A stretch of DNA of 64,000 nt from Comamonas fluminis (GTDB taxonomy: Bacteria; Pseudomonadota; Gammaproteobacteria; Burkholderiales; Burkholderiaceae_C), in the NCBI RefSeq assembly GCF_019186805.1, contig NZ_CP066783.1, positions 3,485,501 to 3,549,500 of the forward strand, read 5' to 3'. A model generated the notes under the pieces. The model was not told the origin of the DNA, ran no database searches, and saw nothing but the letters and a program-made list of their open reading frames with translations. Positions 18,729 through 28,208 of this stretch are shown here, piece by piece; position 1 is the first letter of the stretch; every line of letters begins with the position of its first letter. The position numbers and the translations under genes are program-made.

Positions 18729-19376
18729 ATGAGCACAGCCCCAACCCCGGTTTACTCCCAGCCAAAACGCGTAGACATGAGCGGCCTGCCCCAGCCCGCC
18801 GCCGTGCAGCAACTGCACCACTACGCCTACAAGGCCAAGGATGCCGAGGAAACACGCCACTTCTACGAAGACATCCTGGGTCTGCCGCTGTATCACATCA
18901 TCCAGAGCGACTATGTGCCCTCGACTGGCGAGTACTGCCCCTACACCCACTTCTTCTTCCGTCTGAAAGATGGCTCGTTCATTGCCTTCTTTGATATTGG
19001 TGACGACGAAGCGGCTCTGCCCTCGCCCAACACCCCCATCTGGATCAACCACATCTCCTTCCGCGTTGATACCGTGGAAGAGCTGGAAAACACCAAGGCC
19101 CGCCTGCAAGCCTGCGGCGTGGAAGTGCTGGGCGTGACCGACCACCACATCTTCAAGAGCATCTACTTCTTCGACCCCAATGGCATCCGTCTGGAGCTGA
19201 CAGCCCAGCTGGCCAGCGCAGTGCAGATGCAAAAGGAAAGCACCACCGCCCACGCACGCCTGAACGAATGGACAGCGCGCAAGGAGCAATGGCGCAAGGA
19301 ACGTGCCGAGGGTAAATCGGCAGCACCGCTCAAACCTCAGAGCAATGACCGCCCGGAATTTGTGCCCACGAAATAA
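18729..19376 (+). CDS. VOC-superfamily metalloenzyme (glyoxalase/extradiol dioxygenase fold)
   Basis: A 215-residue protein of the vicinal-oxygen-chelate fold. Two beta-alpha-beta-beta-beta halves are seen, with candidate metal ligands in LHHYAYKAKDAEETRHFYEDILGL, WINHISFRV and IRLELTA. DPNGIRLELT is the typical end of a VOC domain. The C-terminal 35 residues are a charged, Lys/Arg-rich tail. AAGGAGA precedes the ATG, and the upstream 70 bp are strikingly AT-rich. The specific substrate cannot be inferred. Confidence 0.82.
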   Translation: MSTAPTPVYSQPKRVDMSGLPQPAAVQQLHHYAYKAKDAEETRHFYEDILGLPLYHIIQSDYVPSTGEYCPYTHFFFRLKDGSFIAFFDIGDDEAALPSPNTPIWINHISFRVDTVEELENTKARLQACGVEVLGVTDHHIFKSIYFFDPNGIRLELTAQLASAVQMQKESTTAHARLNEWTARKEQWRKERAEGKSAAPLKPQSNDRPEFVPTK

Positions 19377-19507
19377 ATTAGAAGCATCTAATTTGCTAGC
19401 AAGCGACGCTTGATAGATAAGCGCTCAAAGGCCAAATAAGGCCTACCGCCCTCATCAGCGCACCGGATCGCTAAAATCATTGGCAATCCGTCCTAATTTC
19501 TATGCAG

Positions 19508-19540
19508 ACGGCATCCCTTTTTCAGGATGCCGTTTTCATT
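19508..19540 (+). terminator. Hairpin/T-tract in the valS leader
   Basis: ACGGCATCC (19508-19516) pairs perfectly with GGATGCCGT (19525-19533) over an 8-base loop, followed by TTTCATTTTC. It lies about 30 bp before the valS start. It could end the VOC-gene transcript or attenuate valS. Confidence 0.6.
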
Positions 19541-19564
19541 TTCAGAATTCCTAGCCACGCAGCC

Positions 19565-22456
19565 ATGAGCGACACCATTCAGCAGCCCGGCCTCGACAGC
19601 CTCTCCAAGTCTTTTGAACCCGCCTCCATCGAAGCCCTGTGGGGCCCCGAGTGGGAAAAGCGCGGCTACGGCAACGCCGGCGTGCGCGGCACGGGCCTGC
19701 CCGACGCCAGCCAGCCTTCGTTCGCCATCCAGCTGCCCCCACCCAATGTGACCGGCACGCTGCACATGGGCCACGCGTTCAATCAGACCATCATGGATTC
19801 GCTCACGCGCTACCACCGCATGAAGGGCTACAACACGGCCTGGATTCCCGGCACCGACCACGCCGGTATTGCCACGCAGATCGTGGTGGAGCGCCAGCTG
19901 CAGGCCGCCGGCCAAAGCCGCTATGACCTGGGCCGCGAAAACTTTGTCAGCAAGGTGTGGGAGTGGAAGGAGCAATCGGGCAACACCATCACCACGCAGA
20001 TGCGCCGCATGGGCGATACCGTGGACTGGAGCCGCGAGTACTTCACCATGGACGACAAGCTGTCCAAGGTCGTGACCGACACCTTTGTGAAGCTGTACCA
20101 GCAAGGCCTGATCTACCGCGGCAAGCGCCTGGTGAACTGGGACCCGGTGCTGCAATCGGCCGTGTCCGACCTGGAAGTCGAGAACCAGGAAAAGGACGGC
20201 AGCCTGTGGCACATCGGCTACCCGCTGACCAGCGGTGAAGGCAATCTGGTGGTGGCCACCACCCGCCCCGAAACCATGCTGGGCGACGTGGCCGTGATGG
20301 TCCACCCCGAGGATGAGCGCTACAAGCACCTGATCGGCCAGACCGTGACGCTGCCGCTGGTGGGCCGCCAGATTCCCATCATTGCCGACGACTATGTGGA
20401 CCGCGAGTTCGGCACCGGCGTGGTGAAGGTCACGCCTGCGCACGACCAGAACGACTACCAGGTGGGCCAGCGCCACAAGCTGCCCATGATCACGGTGCTG
20501 ACGCTGACCGCCAAGATCAACGACGAAGCGCCCGAAAAATACCGCGGCATGGACCGCTTTGTGGCCCGCAAGGCCATCGTGGCCGATCTGGAAGAAGCCG
20601 GCCTGATGGTGGAGATCAAAAAGCACAAGCTGATGGTGCCGATCTGCGACCGTACCGGCCAGGTGATCGAGCCCATGCTGACCGACCAGTGGTTCATCGC
20701 CATGAACCAAGTGGGCAAGGGTGACGCCACCGGCAAGTCCATCGCGCAAAAAGCCATTGACGCCGTGGAATCCGGCGCCGTGCAGTTTGTGCCCGAAAAC
20801 TGGGTCAACACCTACAACCAGTGGATGAACAACATCCAGGACTGGTGCATCTCGCGCCAGCTGTGGTGGGGCCACCAGATTCCCGCCTGGTACGACGAAG
20901 AAGGCAATATCTACGTCGCCAAGAACGAAGCCGAAGCGCAAGCCCAAGCCCCGGGCAAGAAGCTGCGCCGCGACGAAGACGTGCTGGACACCTGGTACTC
21001 CTCGGCCATGGTGCCGTTTTCCACCATGGGCTGGCCCAACCAGACCGACAAGGCGGATGACGACTACAACCTGTACCTGCCCTCCTCGGTGCTGGTGACG
21101 GGCTACGACATCATCTTCTTCTGGGTGGCCCGCATGATCATGATGACCACGCACTTCACCGGGCGTGTGCCTTTCAAGCATGTCTACATCCACGGCCTGG
21201 TGCGCGATGCGCAGGGCAAGAAGATGTCCAAGTCCGAAGGCAATGTGCTGGACCCCGTCGATCTGATCGACGGCATCGCGCTGGAGCCCCTGCTGGACAA
21301 GCGCACCATCGGCCTGCGCAAGCCCGAAACCGCACCACAAGTGCGCAAGAACACGCAAAAAGAATTCCCCGAAGGCATTCCCGCCTACGGCGCGGACGCA
21401 CTGCGTTTCACCTTCGCTGCCTTGGCCAGCCTGGGCCGCTCTATCAACTTTGATAGCAAGCGCTGCGAGGGCTACCGCAACTTCTGCAACAAGCTGTGGA
21501 ACGCCTCGCGCTTTGTGCTGATGAACTGCGAAGGCTACGACTGCGGCCTGAAGGAACACACCAAGGAGCAGTGCCAGCCCGGTGGCGAGTTCGCCGGCTA
21601 TATGCACTTCAGCCAGCCCGACCGCTGGATTGCTTCGCAGCTGCAAAAGGTCGAGGCCGAAGTGGCCAAGGGCTTTGCCGAGTTCCGCCTGGACAACGTG
21701 GCCAACACGATCTACGACTTTGTCTGGAACGAGTTCTGCGACTGGTATCTGGAAATCGCCAAGGTACAAGTCCAGACCGGCAACGAAGCCCAGCAACGCG
21801 CCACCCGCCGCACGCTGATCCGCACGCTGGAAGCCATTCTGCGCCTGGCCCACCCCATCATCCCGTTTGTGACGGAAGAGCTGTGGCAGCAAGTGGCACC
21901 GGTTGCAGGTTTGAAGGGCGACTCCATCGCCGTGGCCCGCTACCCCGAAGCCCAGCCGGCCAAGATCGATGAAGCCTCTATCGAGTACGTGGCCCGCATC
22001 AAGCAGATGGTGGATGCCTGCCGCGCCCTGCGTGGCGAGATGGGCGTCTCGCCCGCCCAGCGCCTGCCGCTGCTGGCCATCGCCGGTTCGGCTGAAGGCT
22101 CGGAATTCCTGCGCGCCAATGCCGCCGTGCTGAAGAACCTGGCCAAGCTCAGCGACGTCAAGGTCTTCGACGACGAAGCCGCATGGGCTACCGAAGCCCA
22201 GAACGCCCCAGTCAATGTGATTGGCGACGCCCGCCTGGCCCTGTTCGTGGAAATCGACGTGGAAGCCGAAAAGGCCCGCCTGTCCAAGGAAGCCAAGCGC
22301 CTGGAAGGTGAAATCGTCAAGGCCAACGGCAAGCTCTCCAACGAAGCCTTCTGCGCCAAGGCCCCGGCTGCCGTGCTGGAGCAGGAACGCAAGCGCCTGG
22401 CCGACTTTGGTGCCACCCTGACACGTATCAACGAGCAACTGGCTCGTCTCGGCTAA
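19565..22456 (+). CDS. valS: Valyl-tRNA synthetase
   Basis: Charges tRNA-Val. The 963-residue class I synthetase has the HIGH motif as [13 protein letters not shown] (residues ~58-71), KMSKS as [14 protein letters not shown] (~550), the CP1 editing domain with [13 protein letters not shown], the anticodon-binding domain with [18 protein letters not shown], and a C-terminal coiled coil ([20 protein letters not shown]) typical of ValRS. I choose the ATG at 19565 (MSDTIQQ) because the in-frame upstream extension crosses the leader hairpin. Confidence 0.97.
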   Translation: MSDTIQQPGLDSLSKSFEPASIEALWGPEWEKRGYGNAGVRGTGLPDASQPSFAIQLPPPNVTGTLHMGHAFNQTIMDSLTRYHRMKGYNTAWIPGTDHAGIATQIVVERQLQAAGQSRYDLGRENFVSKVWEWKEQSGNTITTQMRRMGDTVDWSREYFTMDDKLSKVVTDTFVKLYQQGLIYRGKRLVNWDPVLQSAVSDLEVENQEKDGSLWHIGYPLTSGEGNLVVATTRPETMLGDVAVMVHPEDERYKHLIGQTVTLPLVGRQIPIIADDYVDREFGTGVVKVTPAHDQNDYQVGQRHKLPMITVLTLTAKINDEAPEKYRGMDRFVARKAIVADLEEAGLMVEIKKHKLMVPICDRTGQVIEPMLTDQWFIAMNQVGKGDATGKSIAQKAIDAVESGAVQFVPENWVNTYNQWMNNIQDWCISRQLWWGHQIPAWYDEEGNIYVAKNEAEAQAQAPGKKLRRDEDVLDTWYSSAMVPFSTMGWPNQTDKADDDYNLYLPSSVLVTGYDIIFFWVARMIMMTTHFTGRVPFKHVYIHGLVRDAQGKKMSKSEGNVLDPVDLIDGIALEPLLDKRTIGLRKPETAPQVRKNTQKEFPEGIPAYGADALRFTFAALASLGRSINFDSKRCEGYRNFCNKLWNASRFVLMNCEGYDCGLKEHTKEQCQPGGEFAGYMHFSQPDRWIASQLQKVEAEVAKGFAEFRLDNVANTIYDFVWNEFCDWYLEIAKVQVQTGNEAQQRATRRTLIRTLEAILRLAHPIIPFVTEELWQQVAPVAGLKGDSIAVARYPEAQPAKIDEASIEYVARIKQMVDACRALRGEMGVSPAQRLPLLAIAGSAEGSEFLRANAAVLKNLAKLSDVKVFDDEAAWATEAQNAPVNVIGDARLALFVEIDVEAEKARLSKEAKRLEGEIVKANGKLSNEAFCAKAPAAVLEQERKRLADFGATLTRINEQLARLG

Positions 22457-22480
22457 ACCCTAGTAAACTTTCACCAAGAC

Positions 22481-22506
22481 AAGGCGCAGGCAACTGCGCC
22501 TTTTTT
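22481..22506 (+). terminator. Rho-independent terminator between valS and galU
   Basis: AAGGCGCAG (22481-22489) pairs with CTGCGCCTT (22494-22502), with a four-base loop, followed by a T-run. galU starts 18 bp further on, so its promoter must be within or before this hairpin. Confidence 0.88.
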
Positions 22507-22524
22507 CCATCCTCTTTGACTGCT

Positions 22525-23412
22525 ATGAACAATCAAACCCGTGTCCGCAAAGCCGTGTTTCCCGTTGCAGGTCTTGGCACCCGCTTCCTCCCTGCTACAA
22601 AAGCGTCCCCCAAGGAAATGCTGCCCGTGGTGGACAAGCCACTGATCCAGTACGCGGTGGAGGAAGCGTATGAAGCCGGTATTCGCGACATGATCTTTGT
22701 GACCGGTCGCAGCAAGCGCGCCATCGAAGACCATTTCGACACCTCGTATGAGCTTGAAAACGAGCTGGAAAATGCTGGCAAGCAAGCCATGCTGGATCTG
22801 GTTCGCAGTGTCAGCCCCGCCGACATGAACTGCCTGTTCGTGCGCCAGCCCCGCTCTCTGGGCCTGGGCCACGCCGTGCTGTGCGCCGAGCCGCTGGTGG
22901 GCAATGAGCCGTTTGCCGTGATTCTGGCCGACGACCTGATGACCGGTGAAGCAGGTGGCCCCGGTGTGATGGCGCAGATGACTGCCGCTTTCCAGAAGCA
23001 AGGCCGCTCTCTGCTGGCCGTGCAGGAAGTGCCGCTGGAGCACACCAAACGCTATGGCATCGTCAAAGGCGAACCCGCGGGCGGCCCGCTGATGCGCATT
23101 GACGAAATCGTGGAAAAGCCCGCCCCCGAAGTCGCGCCATCGCGCATGGGCGTGGCAGGCCGCTATGTGCTGACGCCAGCGATTTTTGATGAAATCCGCA
23201 ACCAGCCCAAGGGCGTGGGTGGTGAGATTCAGCTGACCGACGCGATTGAGCGCCTGATGGCCCACGAAGCCATCTATGCGTTCCAGTACAAGGGCAAGCG
23301 CTATGACTGCGGTAGCAAAGAAGGCTTTTTGCAGGCCACGGTAGAGCTGGCCCTGCAGCACCCCGATGTGGGCGACAGCTTCCGTGAATACCTCAAAACT
23401 TTGAGCATCTGA
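22525..23412 (+). CDS. galU: UTP-glucose-1-phosphate uridylyltransferase
   Basis: Makes UDP-glucose for surface polysaccharide and sugar metabolism. The 295-residue protein has the nucleotidyltransferase signature [48 protein letters not shown] and the KYGIVKGE-like segment ([10 protein letters not shown]), ending with [22 protein letters not shown] at 22525 is chosen over an upstream in-frame TTG. Confidence 0.97.
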   Translation: MNNQTRVRKAVFPVAGLGTRFLPATKASPKEMLPVVDKPLIQYAVEEAYEAGIRDMIFVTGRSKRAIEDHFDTSYELENELENAGKQAMLDLVRSVSPADMNCLFVRQPRSLGLGHAVLCAEPLVGNEPFAVILADDLMTGEAGGPGVMAQMTAAFQKQGRSLLAVQEVPLEHTKRYGIVKGEPAGGPLMRIDEIVEKPAPEVAPSRMGVAGRYVLTPAIFDEIRNQPKGVGGEIQLTDAIERLMAHEAIYAFQYKGKRYDCGSKEGFLQATVELALQHPDVGDSFREYLKTLSI

Positions 23413-23453
23413 TTCTCGCGCCCCAACCATCTCGCCTCATGCCACCCAAAGTG

Positions 23454-24335
23454 TCATGAGGCGAATTTCTTGGCGCCCGCTACGCACAACACCACCGCCA
23501 GTGTCACGATCAACATGGCTGCGCTCACCTGCTCATGCAGCAGGGCTGCTGCAAGCACCAAGCCCAAAAGCGGCTGCAGCAACTGCAACTGCCCCACCGC
23601 AGCAATGCCGCCTTGCGCAAGCCCGCGATACCAAAATACAAAACCGAGGAACATGCTGAATAGCGCCACATAGGCAAGGCTGAGCCAACCGGGCATGCTC
23701 ACCGCACCCAGCCGAGCGGGCCACCACCAAAGTGATGCCAGAAGCATCAGCGGAAGTGACAACACCAGCGCCCACGAAATCACCTGCCAGCCGCCCAGCG
23801 TGCGTGCCAGCCGTCCACCTTCCGCATAACCAAGCCCACAAAGCGCAATAGCCAACAACATCAGCGCATCGCCCATCGGTGCCGCACTCACCCCCTCGCG
23901 CAGCGCAAAACCTGCCACCAAGGCGCTTCCGATTAATGAAAATACCCAGAACGCGGTCCGTGGCCGCTCGCCAGCGCGCAGCACGCCAAATAGCGCCGTG
24001 GCAAGCGGAAGCAAACCGATGAAGACGATGGAGTGCGCCGAAGTCACATGCTGCAGCGCCAAAGCAGTGAGCAGCGGAAAACCCACCACAACACCTATTG
24101 CCACGACCACGAGCGATCGCCATTGCACGCCCTGCGGCCAGCGTTCGCGCCGCAGCATCACGATGGCAAGCGCCAGCAGCCCGGCAATGCTGGCCCGCGC
24201 CACGGTCAGAAACAGCGGATCAAAATCGCGCAGCGCCAAGCGCGTTGCGGGCAGCGATCCACTGAAGATCACCACCCCCAGCATGCCGTTGAGCCACCCG
24301 CCGGAAGCGGCACGTTTGTACCTCGAATCGTCCAT
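23454..24335 (-). CDS. DMT-superfamily (EamA) transporter
   Basis: Ten-helix inner-membrane exporter of 293 residues with two EamA repeats (GVVIFSGSLPATRLALRDFDPLFLTVARASIAGLLAL at the start, LQLLQPLLGLVLAAALLHEQVS near the end). The ATG at 24335 is preceded by AAGGCAAGAG; an in-frame GTG at 24371 is an alternative. It diverges from a MocR regulator, a common arrangement in which the regulator senses an amino compound and the transporter exports it. Substrate unknown. Confidence 0.85.
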   Translation of the reverse strand: MDDSRYKRAASGGWLNGMLGVVIFSGSLPATRLALRDFDPLFLTVARASIAGLLALAIVMLRRERWPQGVQWRSLVVVAIGVVVGFPLLTALALQHVTSAHSIVFIGLLPLATALFGVLRAGERPRTAFWVFSLIGSALVAGFALREGVSAAPMGDALMLLAIALCGLGYAEGGRLARTLGGWQVISWALVLSLPLMLLASLWWWPARLGAVSMPGWLSLAYVALFSMFLGFVFWYRGLAQGGIAAVGQLQLLQPLLGLVLAAALLHEQVSAAMLIVTLAVVLCVAGAKKFAS

Positions 24336-24397
24336 CTCTTGCCTTGTTGAGCCTTGCAAAACCGTGCGCACAAGGCATGCTAAATCCTTGACTCAAT

Positions 24398-24413
24398 ACA
24401 ATCAAAAAATTGT
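24398..24413. promoter_or_regulatory. Candidate operator in the divergent transporter/MocR spacer
   Basis: Inverted repeat ACAAT-N6-ATTGT centred in the spacer between the transporter and the MocR gene, 18 bp before the MocR start codon. Autoregulation of MocR pairs usually uses sites here; the assignment is positional inference. Confidence 0.45.
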
Positions 24414-24430
24414 CATGGATACATTGCAGC

Positions 24431-25759
24431 ATGGCCGACACTCGCTACAAATCACTGGTGGACCAGTTTGCGCATGAAATCCGCACAGGCCGGTTGATTG
24501 CTGGAACGCGTCTTCCCACACATCGCAAACTTGCAGCCAAGCACGGGCTGGCACTGGTCACCGCAACGCGCGTCTATGCCGAGTTGCAGGCCATGGGGCT
24601 GGTAAGCGGCGAGACGGGGCGCGGCACCTTTGTGCGGGACTTGTCGCTGCCGCTTGGTCTTGGCGTGGACTATCCGGCTCAAGCTCCCGAGCACGCAGAC
24701 CTCACATTCAACAGCCCGTTGATCGCGGGCCAGACCGAATTGCTGCGCAGCGCTTTGCGCCAGCTCGCAAACTCGGGAGATCTTGAATCGCTGCTCCACT
24801 ACCAGCCGCACGCTGGCAGAGCAGCGCATCGTGCCGCCTTGGCCGCGCACCTGCGCACACGCGGCCTGCAGATCGACGCATCACGATTGCTGTTCGTCGA
24901 TGGTGCGCAGCACGGGCTCACGGTCACCGCCATGGCCCTGCTCAAGCCCGGTAACGTGGTCGCGGTGGATGCGCTGACCTACCCCGGCTTCAAGCTGCTG
25001 GCCGAATCGCTGCGACTGGAGTTGCTGCCCATTCCCGCATCAGGCAAGGGCCCAGATATGAAGGCTCTGGCAGCGCTTTGCGAAAGACGCAAGGTGCGCG
25101 CCATCTACGCCATGCCCACCATGCACAATCCACTAGGCTGGGTGATGAGCCTTGCGCGCCGCCAACAACTGATCGCCATTGCGCGCAAACATGGATTGCT
25201 GATCATTGAAGACGCCGCCTATGCATTTTTGGCAGAGGCGCCGCCACCGCCGCTGGCCGCACTCGCGCCCGACATCACGGTCTATGTGAGCGCTCTTTCC
25301 AAAAGCATCGCCACGGGCTTGCGCGTGGGCTTTATCGCCGCACCCGAGTCTTTGCAGCCGCAGCTGGAGCGGGGAATCCGCGCCACCACATGGAACACCG
25401 CTGCCATCATGACGGCCATCGGTTGCCGCTGGCTGGAAGACGGAACGATTGTGGCTCTGGAAACCGGAAAGCGCCGGGATGCCGCAGCACGACAAAACAT
25501 GGTGAGCGAGGTGTTCACAGGTATGCGTCTGCAACGACACCCGTGCTCCTACTATGTCTGGATTCCTTTGCACGAGGATTTTCGGGCCGACCAAGTTGCC
25601 AGCAACTTGCTGCGCCAGCGCATTGCTGTATCGACGGCCGAGCCCTATGCGACAACGCCATCCGTGCCGCATGCCTTACGGCTGGCACTGGGCTCCATCC
25701 CGCCACCTCAATTGCGCAGCGCACTGCTGACGGTGCGCCAAGCGATTTCGTATGACTGA
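24431..25759 (+). CDS. MocR-type regulator (GntR winged helix fused to aminotransferase fold)
   Basis: PLP-binding transcription regulator of 442 residues. The N-terminal GntR winged helix (LVDQFAHEIRTGRLIAGTRLPTHRKLAAKHGLALVTATRVYAELQAMGLV, residues ~6-60) is joined to a fold-type I aminotransferase domain with VVAVDALTYPGFKLLAE, AIYAMPTMHNPLGWVMS, IIEDAAYAFLAE and the PLP-lysine motif SALSKSIATGLRVGF. It probably controls the divergent exporter in response to an amino acid or vitamer. Start at ATG 24431, since the upstream in-frame TTG adds a stretch unlike the family. Confidence 0.92.
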   Translation: MADTRYKSLVDQFAHEIRTGRLIAGTRLPTHRKLAAKHGLALVTATRVYAELQAMGLVSGETGRGTFVRDLSLPLGLGVDYPAQAPEHADLTFNSPLIAGQTELLRSALRQLANSGDLESLLHYQPHAGRAAHRAALAAHLRTRGLQIDASRLLFVDGAQHGLTVTAMALLKPGNVVAVDALTYPGFKLLAESLRLELLPIPASGKGPDMKALAALCERRKVRAIYAMPTMHNPLGWVMSLARRQQLIAIARKHGLLIIEDAAYAFLAEAPPPPLAALAPDITVYVSALSKSIATGLRVGFIAAPESLQPQLERGIRATTWNTAAIMTAIGCRWLEDGTIVALETGKRRDAAARQNMVSEVFTGMRLQRHPCSYYVWIPLHEDFRADQVASNLLRQRIAVSTAEPYATTPSVPHALRLALGSIPPPQLRSALLTVRQAISYD

Positions 25760-25787
25760 GCCATCCATGGCGTGGCCGTGAACCTGC

Positions 25788-26015
25788 TCAACGGCGCTTG
25801 AGAATGTGGATGAACTCATCACCCACGGTTTGCTGCTCCACCAGTTCATTGCCCGTCTGCTTGGCAAAGGCCTGAAAGTCGCGAATGGAGCCTGTATCAG
25901 TTGCCACCACTTTGAGCAACTGACCGCTTTGCATGGTGGCCAGCGCCTTCTTGGCCTTGAGAATGGGAAGCGGACAGTTCAGGCCGCGGGTATCGACTTC
26001 TTGATCTACGTGCAT
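25788..26015 (-). CDS. tusA: TusA/SirA-family sulfur carrier protein
   Basis: Small persulfide carrier that relays sulfur, for example to tRNA 2-thiouridine synthesis or other thiolation systems. The 75 residues have the hallmark CPxP motif (DTRGLNCPLPILKAKKAL, active C14) and the GQLLKVVATDTGSIRDFQAFAKQTGN core. It is a stand-alone gene here, with no other Tus genes nearby, so the precise sulfur pathway is uncertain. Confidence 0.92.
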   Translation of the reverse strand: MHVDQEVDTRGLNCPLPILKAKKALATMQSGQLLKVVATDTGSIRDFQAFAKQTGNELVEQQTVGDEFIHILKRR

Positions 26016-26171
26016 GGCTAGGAATTCCTTTAGGACTTAGGTAAATACGGCTGCGCAAGGAATGCATGCAAGAAGCAAACGTCTTGCATGAACCTGCTTT
26101 GCGTAAGTCGTGTCCTCAATGCCTTCGATTGTAGAAAAACCCGCGCCAGGCGTTGCCCACGCGGTCTTTTC

Positions 26172-26795
26172 TCAATCGAGCTTGGGCGCAATCGTGAAGC
26201 GCGTGTCCTGCTCCCAATAATGCAGCGGCCACTTGGCAGGATCGGGTTCAGGGTTCTGCCCGGGTCTGAAGGCACCAAAGCGTGGCTCAAAGCCTTTTTG
26301 CTTGATCCACTCCGCCAGTGCATAGCCAGTACCTGCAGGCCAGCACTGCGACTCTTCAGCCGTCTGCCAGCGATATTCCAGCAACTCGGGCGAGAGCCTC
26401 ACATCCTCAGACTTACCCTCCACACGCACGTGATAAGCAATCAGCACCTGGTTCATGCGCAGGAATTCCGAGCAGCACAAAAGCCGCAAGGCTTTCACGC
26501 GCAGGCCTGTTTCCTCCATCACTTCGCGGCAAATGCCAGCCTCTGGTGATTCACCCGCTTCCATAAAGCCGGTAATCAGGCCAAACACTCCCTCCTGCCA
26601 CAGCGCATTGCGCGCCAGCAGAACACGGCCGTCATCACCTTCCACAACTGCCGCCAACACTGGCGTGGGGTTGCCCCAGTGCGTGAAACCACAGACCGGG
26701 CACCGCAGGCGCTGCACTTCACCACTGTCCTCACTGGCCACAATCCATTGCAGCTCAGTCGCACAGTTGGAGCAAAAGCGGACTTCATAAGCCAT
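26172..26795 (-). CDS. Zinc-ribbon Nudix hydrolase (NudC-like)
   Basis: Pyrophosphohydrolase of 207 residues. An N-terminal zinc ribbon (CSNC at residues ~8-11, CPVC ~32-35) precedes the Nudix domain with a complete Nudix box, GFMEAGESPEAGICREVMEETGL. This architecture resembles NADH pyrophosphatase NudC, but the NudC SQPWPFPxS motif is not obvious (QCWPAG is the closest), so the substrate is left open. The ATG at 26795 follows GGAGTG and begins directly before the zinc ribbon. Confidence 0.87.
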   Translation of the reverse strand: MAYEVRFCSNCATELQWIVASEDSGEVQRLRCPVCGFTHWGNPTPVLAAVVEGDDGRVLLARNALWQEGVFGLITGFMEAGESPEAGICREVMEETGLRVKALRLLCCSEFLRMNQVLIAYHVRVEGKSEDVRLSPELLEYRWQTAEESQCWPAGTGYALAEWIKQKGFEPRFGAFRPGQNPEPDPAKWPLHYWEQDTRFTIAPKLD

Positions 26796-26816
26796 TGAGC
26801 ACTCCGATTCATTGTT

Positions 26817-26875
26817 TTGATAGCACAAAGCGCTTATTCATCAAGCGCTTCGTGCCATTTAGCATCTCTTGCCCG
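26817..26875. repeat. Dispersed hairpin repeat between Nudix gene and cysM
   Basis: GCACAAAGCGCTT (26823-26835) pairs with AAGCGCTTCGTGC (26842-26854) with one mismatch over an ATTCATC loop, flanked by TTTTGATA and CATTTAGCATC. It is the best-formed member of the GATAGC...AGCGC family seen in this window. Confidence 0.65.
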
Positions 26876-26915
26876 CCAAGGTAATCACCTTGAAGGCAAG
26901 GATCTTGAACACCTG

Positions 26916-27821
26916 TCAGGCGGGAAAAACGCCGGTGGACAGGTAACGATCACCCCGGTCGCAGACCACAAAAACAATGGTCGCATTCTCTTCACGCTTG
27001 GCGATTTCCTGAGCCACCCACAGCGCACCCGCAGCCGAGATACCGGCAAAGATGCCTTCCTCGCGCGCCATGCGGCGGGCCATGTCTTCGGCATCATCCT
27101 GGGTCACATAAACCAGCTCATCGACCAGAGATGCGTCATAGATCTTGGGCAGATATTCCTCGGGCCACTTGCGAATGCCGGGAATGCGCGAGCCTTCGGA
27201 AGGCTGGGCGCCAATGATCTTGATATTCGGGTTCTTTTCCTTGAGGAACTTGGCCACACCCGTAATCGTGCCCGTCGTTCCCATGGCGCTGACAAAGTGC
27301 GTGATCTCACCGCCCGTCTGCTCCCACAGTTCAGGGCCCGTGGTTTCATAGTGAGCGCGTGGATTGTCTGCATTGGCGAACTGGTCCAGCAGCACACCCT
27401 TGCCCTGTGACACCATCTGATCGGCCAGATCACGCGCATATTCCATGCCGCCGCTCTTGGGCGTCAGAATCAGCTCGGCACCATAGGCCTTCATCGTCTG
27501 GGCTCGCTCAATGGACAGGTCCTCGGGCATGATCAAAATCATGCGGTAACCCTTGATGGCAGCCGCCATGGCCAGGGCAATACCGGTATTGCCAGAGGTT
27601 GCTTCAATCAAAGCATCACCCGGTTTGATCTCGCCGCGCTCCTCGGCGCGCTGAATCATGGACAGCGCGGGACGATCCTTGACCGAGCCCGCAGGGTTGT
27701 TACCTTCGAGCTTGCCCAGCACCACATTCCCGCGCTCACGATTCGTATCCGCGCCAATGCGTTGCAATGCCACCAGCGGCGTGTGACCGATAGCATGTTC
27801 GATGGTCAAATAATTTTTCAT
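26916..27821 (-). CDS. cysM: Cysteine synthase B (O-acetylserine sulfhydrylase B)
   Basis: PLP enzyme making cysteine from O-acetylserine and sulfide, or S-sulfocysteine from thiosulfate. At 301 residues it has CysM length. The PLP lysine is K48 in NNPAGSVKDRPA; phosphate-binding ATSGNTGIALA and the C-terminal GAQPSEGSRIPGIRKWP are visible, the latter in the CysM style. Start ATG at 27821; an in-frame TTG two codons upstream is less likely. Confidence 0.94.
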   Translation of the reverse strand: MKNYLTIEHAIGHTPLVALQRIGADTNRERGNVVLGKLEGNNPAGSVKDRPALSMIQRAEERGEIKPGDALIEATSGNTGIALAMAAAIKGYRMILIMPEDLSIERAQTMKAYGAELILTPKSGGMEYARDLADQMVSQGKGVLLDQFANADNPRAHYETTGPELWEQTGGEITHFVSAMGTTGTITGVAKFLKEKNPNIKIIGAQPSEGSRIPGIRKWPEEYLPKIYDASLVDELVYVTQDDAEDMARRMAREEGIFAGISAAGALWVAQEIAKREENATIVFVVCDRGDRYLSTGVFPA

Positions 27822-27860
27822 GTCCAATACTGTGCCATAATTCCTGTCTGCGCTAAGCCA

Positions 27861-27945
27861 GCCCGGGTGGTGAAATTGGTAGACGCAGGGGACTCAAAAT
27901 CCCCCGCCGCAAGGCGTGCCGGTTCGATTCCGGCCCCGGGCACCA
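27861..27945 (+). tRNA. tRNA-Leu (anticodon CAA)
   Basis: An 85-base gene with encoded CCA. Acceptor arms GCCCGGG (27861-27867) and CCCGGGC (27935-27941) pair fully. The anticodon stem-loop is GGGGA-CTCAAAA-TCCCC with anticodon CAA, decoding UUG. A long variable arm (CGCCGCAAGGCG) marks it as class II, and GGTTCGATTCC is the T-arm. It sits immediately to the left of phage-type sequence and is the probable prophage attachment gene. Confidence 0.97.
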
Positions 27946-27950
27946 CACAC
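27915..27950. other. Probable prophage attachment site attL (tRNA 3' end)
   Basis: Everything left of this point is chromosomal and everything right of the following terminator is phage-like. Integration into tRNA 3' ends is common for P2-like phages. The duplicated core cannot be defined because the other end of the prophage lies outside the window. Confidence 0.45.
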
Positions 27951-27954
27951 AGAA

Positions 27955-27989
27955 AAGCCGTTAAGTCTCAATGACTTAACGGCTTTTTT
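27955..27989 (+). terminator. Terminator after tRNA-Leu
   Basis: AAGCCGTTAAGT (27955-27966) pairs perfectly with ACTTAACGGCTT (27974-27985) over a seven-base loop, continuing into a seven-base T-run. Confidence 0.92.
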
Positions 27990-28149
27990 CTTTGGCTTTT
28001 CAAGCCGTTGAAAACAGCATATTTTTGCAAATTTGGCGCATAGAGAAAACGTCGTAGGCGCAAAAAACCATAACGACGTCAGTCTTGCTTCTTCAGCGCA
28101 CTCAACAGCCCTCGCCACCGAGCGGCTCCAAACATCAAATGGAGAGCGT

Positions 28150-28195
28150 TTGCTCACGCATAGAAACGCAGCATATACTGTACAAATAACCAGTA
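28150..28195 (+). promoter_or_regulatory. LexA (SOS) box overlapping a sigma-70-like promoter
   Basis: 28176-28195 reads TACTGTACAAATAACCAGTA, which matches the LexA consensus TACTG-N10-CAGTA at all ten outer positions. It overlaps a -10 candidate TATACT (28174-28179) placed 18 bases after TTGCTC (28150-28155). The box ends 13 bases before the ATG at 28209, so LexA binding would block this gene directly. Confidence 0.8.
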
Positions 28196-28208
28196 TTTTG
28201 ATGCAGCC

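Noticed and set aside
21436..21470. Resemblance of a valS segment (ATCAAC...GATAGCAAGCGCTGCG) to the dispersed hairpin family
   Set aside because: The protein sequence there ([15 protein letters not shown]) is conserved in valyl-tRNA synthetases, so the likeness is coincidental.
19493..22438. 981-codon open frame antisense to valS
   Set aside because: It mirrors valS completely, has no protein family character (strings of His, Gln, Val, Gly) and results from high-GC codon bias.
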